64,000 nucleotides of DNA from AP-15 sp963700195. GTDB taxonomy: Bacteria; Pseudomonadota; Alphaproteobacteria; ATCC43930; CGMCC-115725. The DNA lies in NCBI GenBank assembly GCA_963700195.1, contig CAVOWQ010000009.1:186001-250000 (forward strand), given 5' to 3'. Under the pieces are notes generated by a model. The model saw only the letters and a program-made list of their open reading frames with translations. It did no database searches and was not told where the DNA came from. Both the position numbers and the translations under genes were made by a program. Shown here piece by piece: positions 38,365-47,873 of this stretch (position 1 is the first letter of the stretch; each line of letters starts with the position of its first letter).

Positions 38365-39723
38365 ATGGGCGAGGGCGTGCGGGTGATCGGTCCAGATCGC
38401 GCTCAGCTGCGCTGGGACATGGTCGATTTGGACAGCCAATTGCCGGACGACCACCGGGCGCGGCTGGTTTGGGCGTTTGACGAAGGCCTGGATCTGAGCG
38501 AGTTTTACGATCGAATCAAGGCGCGTGACGCGGTTGCCGGCCGTCCGGCGACTGATCCGCGGGTGGTGCTGGCGGTTTGGCTCCATGCGACGTTGGAGGG
38601 GATCGGCTCGGCACGAGCCATCGATCGTCTGTGCCAGCAGCATGCGGCCTATCGCTGGCTGTGCGGAGGGGCGCCGATCAATCACGATCTGCTGGCGGAA
38701 TTTCGACGCGAGAATGCGGCGTTGTTGGATCGCCTGCTGACCCAGAGCGTAACCGGACTGATCGCCTAAAAGCCGGTCAGCTTGGAAGAGCTGGCAATTG
38801 ACGGGACCAAGGTGCGCGCTTGTGCGGGCCGGGGCTCGATGAGCAAGCGCAAGCGACTGGAGAGCATCGAGAAGGCGGTGGCCGAACGGGTGGCGGAACT
38901 GAAGAGCGAACTGGACAAAGATCCCGCGGAGCCGGAGCGCCGGCGCAAGAGACGGGGCTTGCAAGCGGCGGAGGAGCGGGCTCGGCGGGTTGAGCGGGCG
39001 CGGCAGAAACTGGCTGAATTGGAGCACGAAAAGACGGCGCGGGCCAAGACGCATCCCAAGGAGGAAGCCGAAAAGAGCGAACCCAAAGTCTCGGTCAGCG
39101 ACCCTGAGATACGCTCGATGCGGCTGGCCGACGGTGCGGTAGCACCGGCCTGGGACGTGCAAGTGGCGACCGCCAATGGCTTCATCATGGCGGTCGATCC
39201 GACGGATCGACGCAAGGACAGCGGCTTCGCGCCGGGATTGGTGGCGAAAATTGCCGAGCGCTGCGGTCGGGCGCCGCAACGGCTGCTGGCCGATACCACG
39301 GCAATGACCCGGGAGGACATCGTCACCCGGGAGGACATCGTCACCGGGGAGGACATCGTCACACTGGCCCAGCAACACCCTGATATGACGGTCTATAGCC
39401 CGCCGGCACCGGAGCGTTCGGATGTCAAGGCCTCGACGCTGCGCGCGCGGCGCTCGAAACGTCGCCGCGAGCCGCCGGCTGTCATGGCGTGGCGAGCGCG
39501 AATGGCGAGCGAGGACGGCCAAGAGATCTACCGCCGACGCAAGCTGACCGAACGGGCGCATAGCATTATCAAAAACCGCGGAATGACCCGCTTTCTCGTG
39601 CATGGTCGGGAAAAAGTACGGGCTATCTGCCTGCTGCAGGCGCTGGCGCTCAACCTGTCCTGGGCCAATACGCTGCGCCGCCGCATTGCGGCGGCGGCAA
39701 TGGCGACACCGGCGACCGCATGA
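38365..39723 (+). pseudogene. IS1182 transposase with in-frame stop
   Basis: Both parts are in the same frame: 38365-38769 (DMVDLDSQLPDDHRARLVWA, DUF772-type N-terminal domain) and 38770-39723 (LEELAIDGTKVRACAG, then the DDE domain with ATANGFIMAVDPTDRRKDSG, TVYSPPAPERS and RKLTERAHSIIKNRGMTRFL). They are separated only by TAA 38767-38769, between GLIA and KPVSLEEL. The normal residue here would be glutamine or glutamate, one base away from TAA. So this is one transposase with a nonsense change. An insertion of an 18-base triplet repeat in the DDE region is also present. A 430-residue frame on the other strand is only a shadow. Confidence 0.88.
39307..39360. repeat. 18-base tandem repeat x3 inside the transposase
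   Basis: ACCCGGGAGGACATCGTC is repeated at 39307-39324, 39325-39342 and (one C to G plus phase-neutral change) 39343-39360, encoding T-R-E-D-I-V three times. The unit keeps the frame. Most relatives have a single such block, so it is probably a slippage expansion. Confidence 0.8.
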
Positions 39724-40089
39724 CCGCAGCCGGACGCCCGAGCAGCGCGTTCCTGACGAGCGGCGCCCTCCTCAATGGCCGTCACGCTGTCACCCCCGAT
39801 CAATCTGCCAAATCGCTCCAGATCGTCTGCTCTCCAAGGTTGAATTCACTGCCGACGAACACGTGCTTTCGAAAAGCGAGATTGGACTACACCCTCTTTC
39901 GCCGGGAAGCGAGGAGGGGATCCGCTGAATCATCCGAATGGTTCTGAGCACTAGAAGGGTCCGCGTCTCCATTTTCGCGATTGAGCTGACGAAACCTTGG
40001 GTATTCGCACGCCGTCATAATTGCGCCGGTGCGCGTCGCCGGGACGAGATATAGCTGCCTTAGGCGTCAGTCCACGGCAGCGTTAGCAC

Positions 40090-40488
40090 ACCATCGCCCT
40101 CGGCGCCGCCACCCACCGTCCCCTGCGCCGCCACCAGCATCACCGCCTCCGACCTATAGGTGTAGCCGGCGGGTTCGGAGAGCGAACGGATTGGGTAGGT
40201 ATCGCGCCACCAAAATCAGCCGCAGAATACCGAAACCGAATACCCCTACCTGGTAGCCCGCACGGCGCACTGGCCGCCAGTTGGCATTCCGGGTGTGACG
40301 TCTGGAACTTTTTTTCCATTACCGCTTGCGCTCAGCTCTACCGGTGATTATGAAGCTCCGTGCGACGCCGACGACGGCGTCTCGATGCTGACCCTGCCCG
40401 CCACAGCTCCATTCGTGGTGAACACCCAAAGGAGTAGCCACTCCCACGCAGGGCGGCGAAGCGCTTTCTATGGGGGTTTTCGAAAATG
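40090..40488 (+). pseudogene. Decayed copy of the Ig-like/proline-rich gene (copy B)
   Basis: This stretch contains scattered pieces of the 35514-36588 gene: a shorter proline-rich part near 40095-40160, then DNA matching the TDWVGIA and AQNTETEY regions, TGDYEAP and ATAPFVVN-like pieces, and the end ALSMGVFENEKDTT-like overlap with the start of the GH16-like gene. Several deletions and frame changes make it dead. The IS1182 element sits about 180 bases upstream and may have removed the gene's beginning and promoter. Confidence 0.7.
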
Positions 40489-41502
40489 AAAAAGACACTA
40501 CTCTTCGCGGCGGTGCTGCTGGCGCCAAGTCTTGCATATAGCGCCAATCCCACCGCCGATTCTGCAGCGCCGGCCGCGGCGCTTGCTGCGGGATTCACCA
40601 CGCTCGCGGCCAATTACGATTTCTCGCAAGCGCTCTACGCCACCCAATCAAATTGGCTAGATTGCAATGGAACCAATGACTCGCTGCCTTGGCACTCTGG
40701 AGTTCCGGGATTAGGCCCCAACAGTCAGGCGGCCTGTAATATACTCCAAACAACCGACCCATCAACCGGCGATACGGTCATGCATTTGCAATATCTCGCA
40801 ACCTACGGATCGGGCATCGGGAGCGGCCAAATCCGCTGGATGGGAATGCAAACAATGAACCAGTACGATGGATACGTGAACGTAAGTTTCAATAACTTCT
40901 ACATCGAGTCTGTGTACAGGATAGGGGCCACTAACAGCGACAATGCCAGCGATCAACTTGATGGCCCAAATGGCGTCTGGCTGTGGAATGACGGGAGCCG
41001 TGGAGGATCATTGCAGATCAATGTTACCGAACTGTACGCCGATCGCGGGGGCTACGCAGATGCGGGCGGTGGCCCGCTTGGCGTAAGCGGCGGCGGGACC
41101 CTCTATCAAAGCTACGAACCGAATAACCTTCCGTCGGGATACAGTGAAACTGCATATCATAAATACGGCGCGTTGGTTACCAGCGACGGAAGCACGCGTA
41201 CCTATGTCTGCAGTTTTGTGGACGATATACAACAAGGTGACTGTCTCGATTTGAATATTGCCGGAACGGATCCAACCATGTTCATGACGAAAGCATGGCT
41301 GATTGTTAGTATGGAGAATCACAGCGTCAGACCTTCGGCTAATTACGACCTCTATGTTAAGTATTTAAACGTGTGGACGTGCCCGGCCATAGCCCCCTGC
41401 AACGGATCGACGCTGTTCAATAATGGCAGCCTGATTTACTGGCACTGAAATGCGGAAACGCAACCCGCCGGAGGACGGTTTTGGATCCTGAACGGATTGC
41501 GT
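40167..41502 (+). repeat. Duplicated module, copy B
   Basis: This is the second copy of the segment at 36056-37617. Its GH16-like gene is intact and the Ig-like part is decayed. Similarity ends shortly after the GH16-like stop, about 41502. Confidence 0.8.
40486..41448 (+). CDS. Secreted GH16-like protein, catalytic residues changed (copy B)
   Basis: The 320-residue protein starts with signal peptide MKKTLLFAAVLLAPSLAYSA and should be exported. The rest looks like a beta-jelly-roll of the GH16/concanavalin-A type: FNNFYIESVYRIGATNSDN, PNGVWLWNDG, AYHKYGALVTSDG, CSFVDDIQQGDC and the closing YDLYVKYLNVWTC. At residues 177-182 it has Q-I-N-V-T-E (bases 41014-41031), where the frameshifted copy A has E-V-D-I-T-E. 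In GH16 the first glutamate is the nucleophile and the aspartate helps it; both are changed here by single bases. The protein would thus be expected to bind but not cut. The family assignment comes from motif order and is not certain. Confidence 0.65.
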   Translation: MKKTLLFAAVLLAPSLAYSANPTADSAAPAAALAAGFTTLAANYDFSQALYATQSNWLDCNGTNDSLPWHSGVPGLGPNSQAACNILQTTDPSTGDTVMHLQYLATYGSGIGSGQIRWMGMQTMNQYDGYVNVSFNNFYIESVYRIGATNSDNASDQLDGPNGVWLWNDGSRGGSLQINVTELYADRGGYADAGGGPLGVSGGGTLYQSYEPNNLPSGYSETAYHKYGALVTSDGSTRTYVCSFVDDIQQGDCLDLNIAGTDPTMFMTKAWLIVSMENHSVRPSANYDLYVKYLNVWTCPAIAPCNGSTLFNNGSLIYWH

Positions 41503-41959
41503 TATCGGCTGGCTATCAATAAGCTTCCCGGCGTTTTGGTCACCAGCGGCGTTGTCTCGTGGGCAATAAATAGGTACATCCTAACGAGGGCAACGGCAGT
41601 TGGCGTCACGGTCGGCCAACTACCCCCGAGCCGCACTCGAAGGCTCGCGGGTAGTTCCGCCGAAAATGGGATCGCCGTTCATCTCGACCTTGGAACATCT
41701 TGCGATCACGATAGTGTAGCTCACCGCGATATGGCAGACAATCGAAAACGGCCATTCTGGCCAGGCCCTGGTCATCGGCGGGTCGCAGTTGGGCGCGGTC
41801 GAGAACCCACCTGACAATCCGCGGGCTCCGCTCGGTAGACGGCCCGCGGCCGGGGGCGGCGGTCGGCGCACCACCCAACCGGAGCCCAGCTTGAGGGCGA
41901 AGGGTCGGAGCTGCGACAATTACGCGCTCTGACGCGGGTGGAACCGGAGGGCCCTCAAG
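41449..41959. other. Intergenic region after the GH16-like gene
   Basis: These 511 bases include the end of the duplicated module (to about 41502). Short open frames on both strands (for example minus-strand 41620-41919) have no ribosome site or family likeness. No promoter could be chosen for the gene at 41960, which has its own GGAGG box. Confidence 0.5.
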
Positions 41960-43438
41960 ATGAGTTCCGTCGAGCTCACTGCGGCGCTCCGTCGCTGCCG
42001 TTGCCTCGTTACAGAGTTTGGCAGGGTCATTATGTATACAGGCGCGCCGCTCGACACAGGCAAATACACGGGGATGTCTATCTCGATCATCGCCGTATTG
42101 GTTGCAGCTGTGTACCTGATCATGTTTGGTAATTACCGGGTCAATCTCGCGATCGATACGCCATGGTATCTGTCTTTTTCCTATAATTACTGCATGAAAG
42201 GCACAAATACCGACGTCTCATTCGGAATGCCTTTCCCAGGCGGTATGGGCGGTACCGTCGCGTTCGGAAAAATCGCCGCACTCGTGCAGTGCGCAGCACT
42301 CGCGCCTTTTAATTGGTCGCTGGTTGCCGCCAACGCCCTGTCGGTAGCCGGCGTCGTGCTCAGCATGGCAGCGGTCTTCGCCTTTCTGTTGGACCAAGGC
42401 TTGAGCCGCTTCGGCGCCATCACTTGTTGTCTAACGCTTGCAGCGACCGAGCCGGTTGTCGCTATGGCAAATCAGTCCAAATACGAATACATCACATTCC
42501 TCTTCTCGGTGAGCGGCCTGCTTTTGTTGGCCCGCGGGCGGCTTGTCTTTGCCGGCCTGATTTCGGTGTTGGCGATCGAGGTGCAGCCGATCGGGATCAT
42601 GGCGCCGATCTATCTAATCGCCTATGAGTTGAGCCGGATGATCCAGAAGCGCCGATACCGGCTCGAGTTCGACCGTGTCGCCAAGCTGGGGCTCGGCGGC
42701 CTTCTGGGTGTCGCGGTGTATTTGATGCTGCATCCCCACATTCTGGGGTTGCTAGCGGCGTCCTCGCACGCTTCCGTACATCAAGGATCGATCCATTTTC
42801 TGTACGGGTATTTCTTTGAGGCAAGGTTATACCGGCATCTGCCCGAGCTCGCGGTATTTGTTTTTTGCTTTTCGGTTCACATCTGGCGTCGGGATTATAG
42901 GCAATGGCCATTCCCCATCATTGCGGCATTTGGAACGTTTCTGATCGGGTTTTTTCTTGTTCACCATAATTATTTCTATACCCCATTCTGGTATTTCCCC
43001 GCTTTTCTTGTGGTGTTTATGACTGTCAGCGCCGCATGGCGGGCCGTCGTGCTTCCCGCGCTCGTGTTGGCGCTTTTCGTTCCGCAATATGGGGTGGCTT
43101 ACGTTGAAGGGCACAAATACGCGCGACAGGGCGAATTGCAGGCGGCGCGATCGGCGATTGCCAGCCGTGGCGCCGATTTGAGCCAGGCCCATATCTTCGG
43201 CGATTTCATATTCTGGCCTGTCTTCAAAGACCTCGCGTTCGAATGGTCCCCATCGGTCCTGCACCACCTGCGGGGCATCCCGCCCGGTACGATTTATCTG
43301 ATCTGTGGTGTTGATCCGCCGTTCAGCCCGGAAGAAAGCGTGTGCGCCGAGGCGCTGCCAACTTTCCGCGATATGCAGCTGATTGAGCAATTTTCCTGGG
43401 CCGGCCGGAATTATCGTATATACGAGCGGCAGGGGTAA
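41960..43438 (+). CDS. Multi-pass membrane protein, GT-C/PMT-like
   Basis: The 492-residue protein has about ten to eleven membrane segments and a C-terminal soluble part of about 90 residues, the build of GT-C enzymes and of related membrane proteins in O-antigen loci. After the first helix a loop reads RVNLAIDTPWYLSFSY with an aspartate at the usual place. HHNYFYTPFWYFPAFLVVFM and the soluble end (GDFIFWPVFKDLAFEWSP, IPPGTIYLICGV) are distinctive but not diagnostic. A GGAGG box at 41944 fits ATG 41960; ATG 42032 or 42074 would remove a polar N-terminus. It is next to the Wzm/Wzt genes; transfer of a side-chain sugar from a lipid carrier is possible. Confidence 0.65.
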   Translation: MSSVELTAALRRCRCLVTEFGRVIMYTGAPLDTGKYTGMSISIIAVLVAAVYLIMFGNYRVNLAIDTPWYLSFSYNYCMKGTNTDVSFGMPFPGGMGGTVAFGKIAALVQCAALAPFNWSLVAANALSVAGVVLSMAAVFAFLLDQGLSRFGAITCCLTLAATEPVVAMANQSKYEYITFLFSVSGLLLLARGRLVFAGLISVLAIEVQPIGIMAPIYLIAYELSRMIQKRRYRLEFDRVAKLGLGGLLGVAVYLMLHPHILGLLAASSHASVHQGSIHFLYGYFFEARLYRHLPELAVFVFCFSVHIWRRDYRQWPFPIIAAFGTFLIGFFLVHHNYFYTPFWYFPAFLVVFMTVSAAWRAVVLPALVLALFVPQYGVAYVEGHKYARQGELQAARSAIASRGADLSQAHIFGDFIFWPVFKDLAFEWSPSVLHHLRGIPPGTIYLICGVDPPFSPEESVCAEALPTFRDMQLIEQFSWAGRNYRIYERQG

Positions 43439-43521
43439 CAGGCTGACGCACGCTGGCGGATCTCGTCTTGACCGTCGAGAGGCCGGCATATAGGCTGGTA
43501 TCACCACCACGAATTAATTTC

Positions 43522-44346
43522 ATGACTGATACAATTATTATCGAACCCGGCCGGCTCGAGCGCAACTATTGGCTCGATCTTTGGCGATACCGCGAGTTGT
43601 TTCGGGTGCTCGCGTGGCGCGACCTGGCGGTGCGCTATAAGCAGACGGTGATCGGGGTCGCTTGGTCGGTAATCCGGCCGCTGTTGACGGTGCTTGTCTT
43701 TACGGTCGTCTTTGGCCGCATTGCGAAGCTGCCGACCGACGGGACGGTCCCTTATCCGCTGATGGTGTTCGCCGGCATGTTGCCGTGGACGTTTTTCGCC
43801 ACGGGATTGAGCGAGGCCTCCAACAGCCTGATCAACAATGCAAATCTGATCAGCAAGGTGTATTTCCCGCGGCTGATTGTGCCGACCGCGACGGTGGTCG
43901 TCGCGTTCGTCGATTTCCTGATCAGCTTTGCGATCCTGCTGCTCATGATGGCTTGCTACCAGTACCCCCCGGATTGGCGAATCCTGCTGCTGCCGGGATT
44001 TGTCTTGCTCGCCTTTGTCGCCAGCGTCGGACCAGCATTGTGGATCACCGCGCTCAATGTCAAATATCGGGACTTCCGCTACGTTATTCCGTTCATCGTG
44101 CAGTTCGGCTTGTATGTATCGCCGGTCGGGTTCAGCTCGAGTGTGGTGCCCGGCGAGTGGCGGCTGCTTTACTCCCTCAACCCAATGGTCGGCGTCATTG
44201 ACGGCTTTCGCTGGTCGATCCTTGGCGGGCAAAGCCCGCTCTATCTGCCTGGCTTAGCGGCCGGCTGCTGTGTCGCTGCGTTCTTTCTGTGGTTCGGTAT
44301 CCACCGCTTCAGAAAAACGGAACGCAGCTTTGCCGATCTTATCTGA
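43522..44346 (+). CDS. wzm: Polysaccharide/O-antigen ABC exporter permease (Wzm)
   Basis: Wzm forms the membrane channel that moves a finished lipid-linked polysaccharide across the inner membrane with Wzt. The product of 274 residues has six helices of the ABC2_membrane type. The N-terminal amphipathic part reads RELFRVLAWRDLAVRYKQTV and IGVAWSVIRPLLTVLVFTVV, the classic start of this family, followed by SKVYFPRLIVPTATVVVAFV and ALNVKYRDFRYVIPFIVQFG. I chose ATG 43522 because the conserved part begins right after; TTG 43468, 18 codons upstream, is possible. The wzt gene follows 19 bases later, so they form one exporter. Confidence 0.93.
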   Translation: MTDTIIIEPGRLERNYWLDLWRYRELFRVLAWRDLAVRYKQTVIGVAWSVIRPLLTVLVFTVVFGRIAKLPTDGTVPYPLMVFAGMLPWTFFATGLSEASNSLINNANLISKVYFPRLIVPTATVVVAFVDFLISFAILLLMMACYQYPPDWRILLLPGFVLLAFVASVGPALWITALNVKYRDFRYVIPFIVQFGLYVSPVGFSSSVVPGEWRLLYSLNPMVGVIDGFRWSILGGQSPLYLPGLAAGCCVAAFFLWFGIHRFRKTERSFADLI

Positions 44347-44365
44347 GGCCGATTTATCCTAAGTC

Positions 44366-45691
44366 ATGTCGGAAGCGATAATCACGGCCGAAGGCCTGTC
44401 CAAACGCTACCTCGTCGCGCATAACGCTGAAAACCAGGGCCACCGGCGCTACATCGCGTTGCGTGACGTGATCGGCCGCGAAATTCGCAACATCGCACGC
44501 AAGAGCCTCGACATGATGCGCGGCCGGCAGGTCCTGCAGGGCGATGAAATCGAGGAGTTCTGGGCGCTCAGAGACGTGAACTTCGAGATAAAGCGAGGGG
44601 AGGTCGTCGGCATCATCGGCCGCAACGGGGCCGGCAAGAGCACGCTTCTGAAGATCCTCAGCCGCATCACCGACCCGACCGAGGGGCGCGTGTTGCTGCG
44701 CGGACGCGTCGGCAGCCTGCTCGAGGTCGGCACCGGGTTCAACGCCGAGCTCACCGGCCGCGAAAACATCTATCTCAACGGTGCGATTCTCGGCATGACG
44801 CGCCGGGAAATCACCAAGAAATTCGACGAGATCGTCGCTTTCGCCGAAGTCGAGCGGTTTCTCGACACGCCGGTCAAGCGCTACTCCTCGGGCATGTATG
44901 TGCGCCTCGGTTTCGCGGTGGCCGCGCATCTCGAGCCCGACATCCTCATCGTCGATGAAGTGCTGGCCGTCGGCGACGCCGAGTTTCAGCAGAAGTGTCT
45001 CGGAAAAATGGACGAGGTCTCTCGGCGCGACGGGCGGACGGTGCTGTTCGTTAGCCACAATATGGGGACGATAAACAAATTGTGTCCAACCACGATCTGG
45101 CTCGACCAAGGTCATATTCACCGCCGCGGCGCCAGCACGAAAGTGATCAACGAATATCTGACGCACGGCGGCCCTAACCGCGAACCCATCGTGCACCTTG
45201 CACGCTTGCCGCGGCAATGGGTCGAAGGAAATCAGTTGCGGATGCAATCTTTAGAATGGCTCTGCGACTTGCCGTTAAGATATGGGGAAAAGGTCAGGGC
45301 GCGAATCGTCTTTGAGACTTACGTCCCGGTGCCGAACGTTGCGCTTGGTATCGGGTTCTCGGATTTTTCCGGCAATCGCATTTTGAGCTACGAAACAGAC
45401 CTGCCAGAGAGTTATCGCCCAAATTTTCCACAACCAGGAGTTTACGCTGTCGATTTGACCATCGACGCGTTACCCTTGCAGCTTGAGACCTATAGAATTG
45501 ACATCGGCTGCCGCTCGGGGGACTCTCACCTATTGGACTACATACCGTCCGCGCTGCAGCTAGAGGTAGTGGCTGGCGCGAGGACACCGGGCTTTATTCT
45601 TCAGCGGCTTCCTGGTGTGCGCCTTGAAAGCAGGTCGGCATGGAGCTTCGATAACCGCGCGACCTCCAGCTGCGAGGCGGTCGCTTGCTGA
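44366..45691 (+). CDS. wzt: Polysaccharide ABC exporter ATPase (Wzt)
   Basis: The 441-residue ATPase partner of Wzm has Walker A IIGRNGAGKSTLLK (about residue 87), signature YSSGMYVRLGFAVA, Walker B ILIVDEVLAVGD and switch histidine in LFVSHN. The N-terminal 240 residues match the orphan Wzt at 13060 very closely, even in the lead sequence before Walker A. The C-terminal 170 residues (PSESYRPNFPQ-like beta strands: GIGFSDFSGNRILSYETDLP, DLTIDALPLQLETYRIDIGC) form a Wzt_C carbohydrate-binding domain that differs from the other copy. In well studied systems this domain reads the terminal cap of the chain. It is 19 bases after wzm and is the working half-transporter here. Confidence 0.93.
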   Translation: MSEAIITAEGLSKRYLVAHNAENQGHRRYIALRDVIGREIRNIARKSLDMMRGRQVLQGDEIEEFWALRDVNFEIKRGEVVGIIGRNGAGKSTLLKILSRITDPTEGRVLLRGRVGSLLEVGTGFNAELTGRENIYLNGAILGMTRREITKKFDEIVAFAEVERFLDTPVKRYSSGMYVRLGFAVAAHLEPDILIVDEVLAVGDAEFQQKCLGKMDEVSRRDGRTVLFVSHNMGTINKLCPTTIWLDQGHIHRRGASTKVINEYLTHGGPNREPIVHLARLPRQWVEGNQLRMQSLEWLCDLPLRYGEKVRARIVFETYVPVPNVALGIGFSDFSGNRILSYETDLPESYRPNFPQPGVYAVDLTIDALPLQLETYRIDIGCRSGDSHLLDYIPSALQLEVVAGARTPGFILQRLPGVRLESRSAWSFDNRATSSCEAVAC

Positions 45692-45830
45692 CGCCGGCGA
45701 GATATCAGGCCGCGATTTTTCGGACACGGCGACGCCAAACATACTCGATCGAACATCACAGGGTTGAGTTTACGAATTATTTAAACCGCGAGGGGAGCCA
45801 AATACCCGGTCGATGTGAACGGTACGTTTG

Positions 45831-46839
45831 ATGACGGAGTCAATAACAGGAACATCAGCTCGTATCGGTATCGTCGTCATTATCTGTACCTACAACCGCG
45901 CTTCCAATCTGAACGATGCGCTCTGCGCGTTATCCGCACAGCGGGTCGATGCAAGCATCGAATGGTCGGTATTGGTCGTCGACAACGCTAGCACAGATAA
46001 TACGTCAGCTGTAGTCGAGTCCCATTGTGCACGCCAACTGCTGCCTGGACTTCCGGTGCGTTCTAGAACGTGAGCAGGGGCTAACTCCGGCGCGGCGGCG
46101 TGGTGTGCGAGAAAGCAGCGCGCCTTGGATTGCCTTCGTCGATGATGACAATTTGCTCGACGCGGGATGGCTGCAAGCCATCGTCGAGGCCATCCAGTCG
46201 CATCCTCACGCAGGGGCAATCGGGGGTCGCGTTGCGCTCGACTGGGAACAGTCTCCTCCTAATTTCATCAGAAGCTTCGGCTTCTGCTTTGCCGAGCAGG
46301 AACCCGGTCACGTCGCTTGCGAAATGAGCGGCTTGGTCGGCGCGGGAATGGTGGTCCGAAGGGAAGCCTTGGCCACGTGCGGCTGGCTCGATCGCCCGTT
46401 GCTTGCCGATCGCGTCGGCAAGCGTCTTGTCTCCGGCGGCGATGTCGAAATCGCACAACGCATTCGCAGCGTGGGCTATGAGCTGTGGTTTACGCCTCAG
46501 GCGGTCCTACGTCATCGCCTACCAGCCGATCGCGCTTCGCTGCGGTATCTGCTCCGAGTGAGCCACGGATTAGGTCAATGCGAGGCGCTCGTCAGTGCAC
46601 TTCATTGGCAGGGCGACTTGCCTGCGTGGTATCGCGCCGCATCCCGGCGCTCGCTAAAGGCCATTGCACAAGCGCTGCTCAGATCACGAGGGCTCGTGTT
46701 GGCTTTAACTTCCCTGTCGTTTGCCGCTGGGTTCATGCGCGGCGTCGTTGCGTGCATAGCGATGGCTCCCGAAGCGCGACAGGCATTGCTGGGCTCCGCG
46801 GCGCCAATGAGAGCTAATACTCGAGGTGAAAGGGCATGA
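45831..46839 (+). pseudogene. Glycosyltransferase family 2, one frameshift
   Basis: From ATG 45831 the first frame has RIGIVVIICTYNRASNLNDA and WSVLVVDNASTDNTSAVVES, the GT2 start. Near 46050 it shifts: the second frame continues LEREQGLTPARRRGVRESSA, then APWIAFVDDDNLLDAGWLQA with the metal site, GGDVEIAQRIRSVGYELWFT and RHRLPADRASLRYLLRVSHG to 46839. The two halves fit one protein of about 330 residues, and the join lies where other GT2 enzymes have the R-x-x-G stretch. One indel is enough, so it may be a sequencing error. It is about 140 bases after wzt and just before the NodZ-like pair. Confidence 0.8.
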
Positions 46840-46851
46840 TGCCAGCCTTGA

Positions 46852-47835
46852 ATGATCATGGTTATCAGATCGCTTCGTGAGCTTTTAGCCGGGACTTATC
46901 ACCGCGGCCGGCGCACCTGGATCGCGAGGCGATTGAGGCGGTTGCGATGGGGCCTCCGTATGCGCGCCAATCGGGGGGTTTGCTCCATCGAAATCGCCAA
47001 TGTCGGGGCGGGATTCTTCGCGCAAATGACGTGGTGCCTTTATTTATTGGACCATTGTCGGCGTCACAACCTCGTTCCCGACATACGCTTGACCGGCAAC
47101 AGCTATCTCGATGTCAACCGGGGACCGAATTGGTTGGATTATTATTTCGACTTCTCCAGATCGCCGACATCCAAAGAATTGGCGCGAAATATCCGATATA
47201 CCAAGAAAGCGGCCGAGTGGGAGGACCTGGGCCAGCCTCTCGGGCAGGTGATGAGCCTCCAAGACGGGGCGCAAGCCCTGCGCCAGTATCTCACTCCAAA
47301 GCCGCATATCATGAGGATGGTCGACAATTTTTGGCAAACTCTGTGCAAAGATGACCCGATCGTCGGCGTTCATTTCCGCGGAACGGATAAATCTTCGGAA
47401 GCACCACGTTTATCTTGGGACTATTGCGTCAAAGTGATAAGGCAAGTGGTACGGCAAAATGGCCCAGGATGTGGAGTGTTCGTCGCCAGCGACGAGCAGA
47501 AATTCGTCGATTTCGTCAAACTATCGATGACGGAGGTGCCGGTATACTCTCGCGACGATCATTACCGCAGTCAGGGCAGCGATGAGCCGCCGGTCTTCCT
47601 TGGACAGGGTGGCGGATACGAAAAAGGCGAGGACGCATTAGTCAACGCGCTCCTACTATCGAGATGCGCGGTTTTGATCCGGACTAGCTCGTTTCTCTCG
47701 GCGTGGGCTTCGATCTTCAATCCGGAGCTCAACGTGATCTTGTTGAACAAGCCATTTGATGAAAAGATTTGGTATCCTGAGAGCGAAGTGCTGAAAAGCC
47801 AAAACACCACCTATCTGCCTGAATATCCTTGCTAA
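46852..47835 (+). CDS. NodZ/FUT8-like (GT23-type) glycosyltransferase, first of a tandem pair
   Basis: This 327-residue protein has the signature of the alpha-1,6-fucosyltransferase/NodZ and O-fucosyltransferase superfamily: PIVGVHFRGTDKSSEAPRLS (about residues 168-187), matching H-x-R-x-T-D in which the arginine binds the GDP phosphate. It then has CGVFVASDEQKFVDFVKLSM, VPVYSRDDHYRSQGS and GGGYEKGEDALVNALLLSRC, followed by SSFLSAWASIFNP, the SxxS/nucleotide loop of the family. A basic N-terminus precedes it. The next gene (47874) is a close paralogue. GDP-fucose or another GDP-sugar is the expected donor by family; the acceptor is unknown. Confidence 0.82.
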   Translation: MIMVIRSLRELLAGTYHRGRRTWIARRLRRLRWGLRMRANRGVCSIEIANVGAGFFAQMTWCLYLLDHCRRHNLVPDIRLTGNSYLDVNRGPNWLDYYFDFSRSPTSKELARNIRYTKKAAEWEDLGQPLGQVMSLQDGAQALRQYLTPKPHIMRMVDNFWQTLCKDDPIVGVHFRGTDKSSEAPRLSWDYCVKVIRQVVRQNGPGCGVFVASDEQKFVDFVKLSMTEVPVYSRDDHYRSQGSDEPPVFLGQGGGYEKGEDALVNALLLSRCAVLIRTSSFLSAWASIFNPELNVILLNKPFDEKIWYPESEVLKSQNTTYLPEYPC

Positions 47836-47873
47836 CCTCGGCACACCAAAATTGACCAATGCGGAGATAGTTT

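Larger units (their letters stand above)
38265..39905 (+). mobile_element. IS1182-family insertion sequence
   Basis: The element of 1641 bases is bounded by inverted repeats of 26 bases at 38265-38290 and 39880-39905, which match except for one position; each contains GGCGAAAGAGGGTGTA. They enclose one transposase gene. The element lies between the IS3 debris and the second copy of the duplicated module. No clear target duplication was seen, as is common for this family. The transposase has an in-frame stop, so this copy may need help from another one to move. Confidence 0.88.

Noticed and set aside
38311..39603. 430-residue open frame on the minus strand across the IS1182 transposase
   Set aside because: It is the antisense shadow of the transposase, Arg/His-rich and without family likeness or a ribosome site.
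44354..45247. 297-residue minus-strand frame opposite wzt
   Set aside because: Antisense shadow of a conserved ATPase; similar shadows occur opposite the other wzt.
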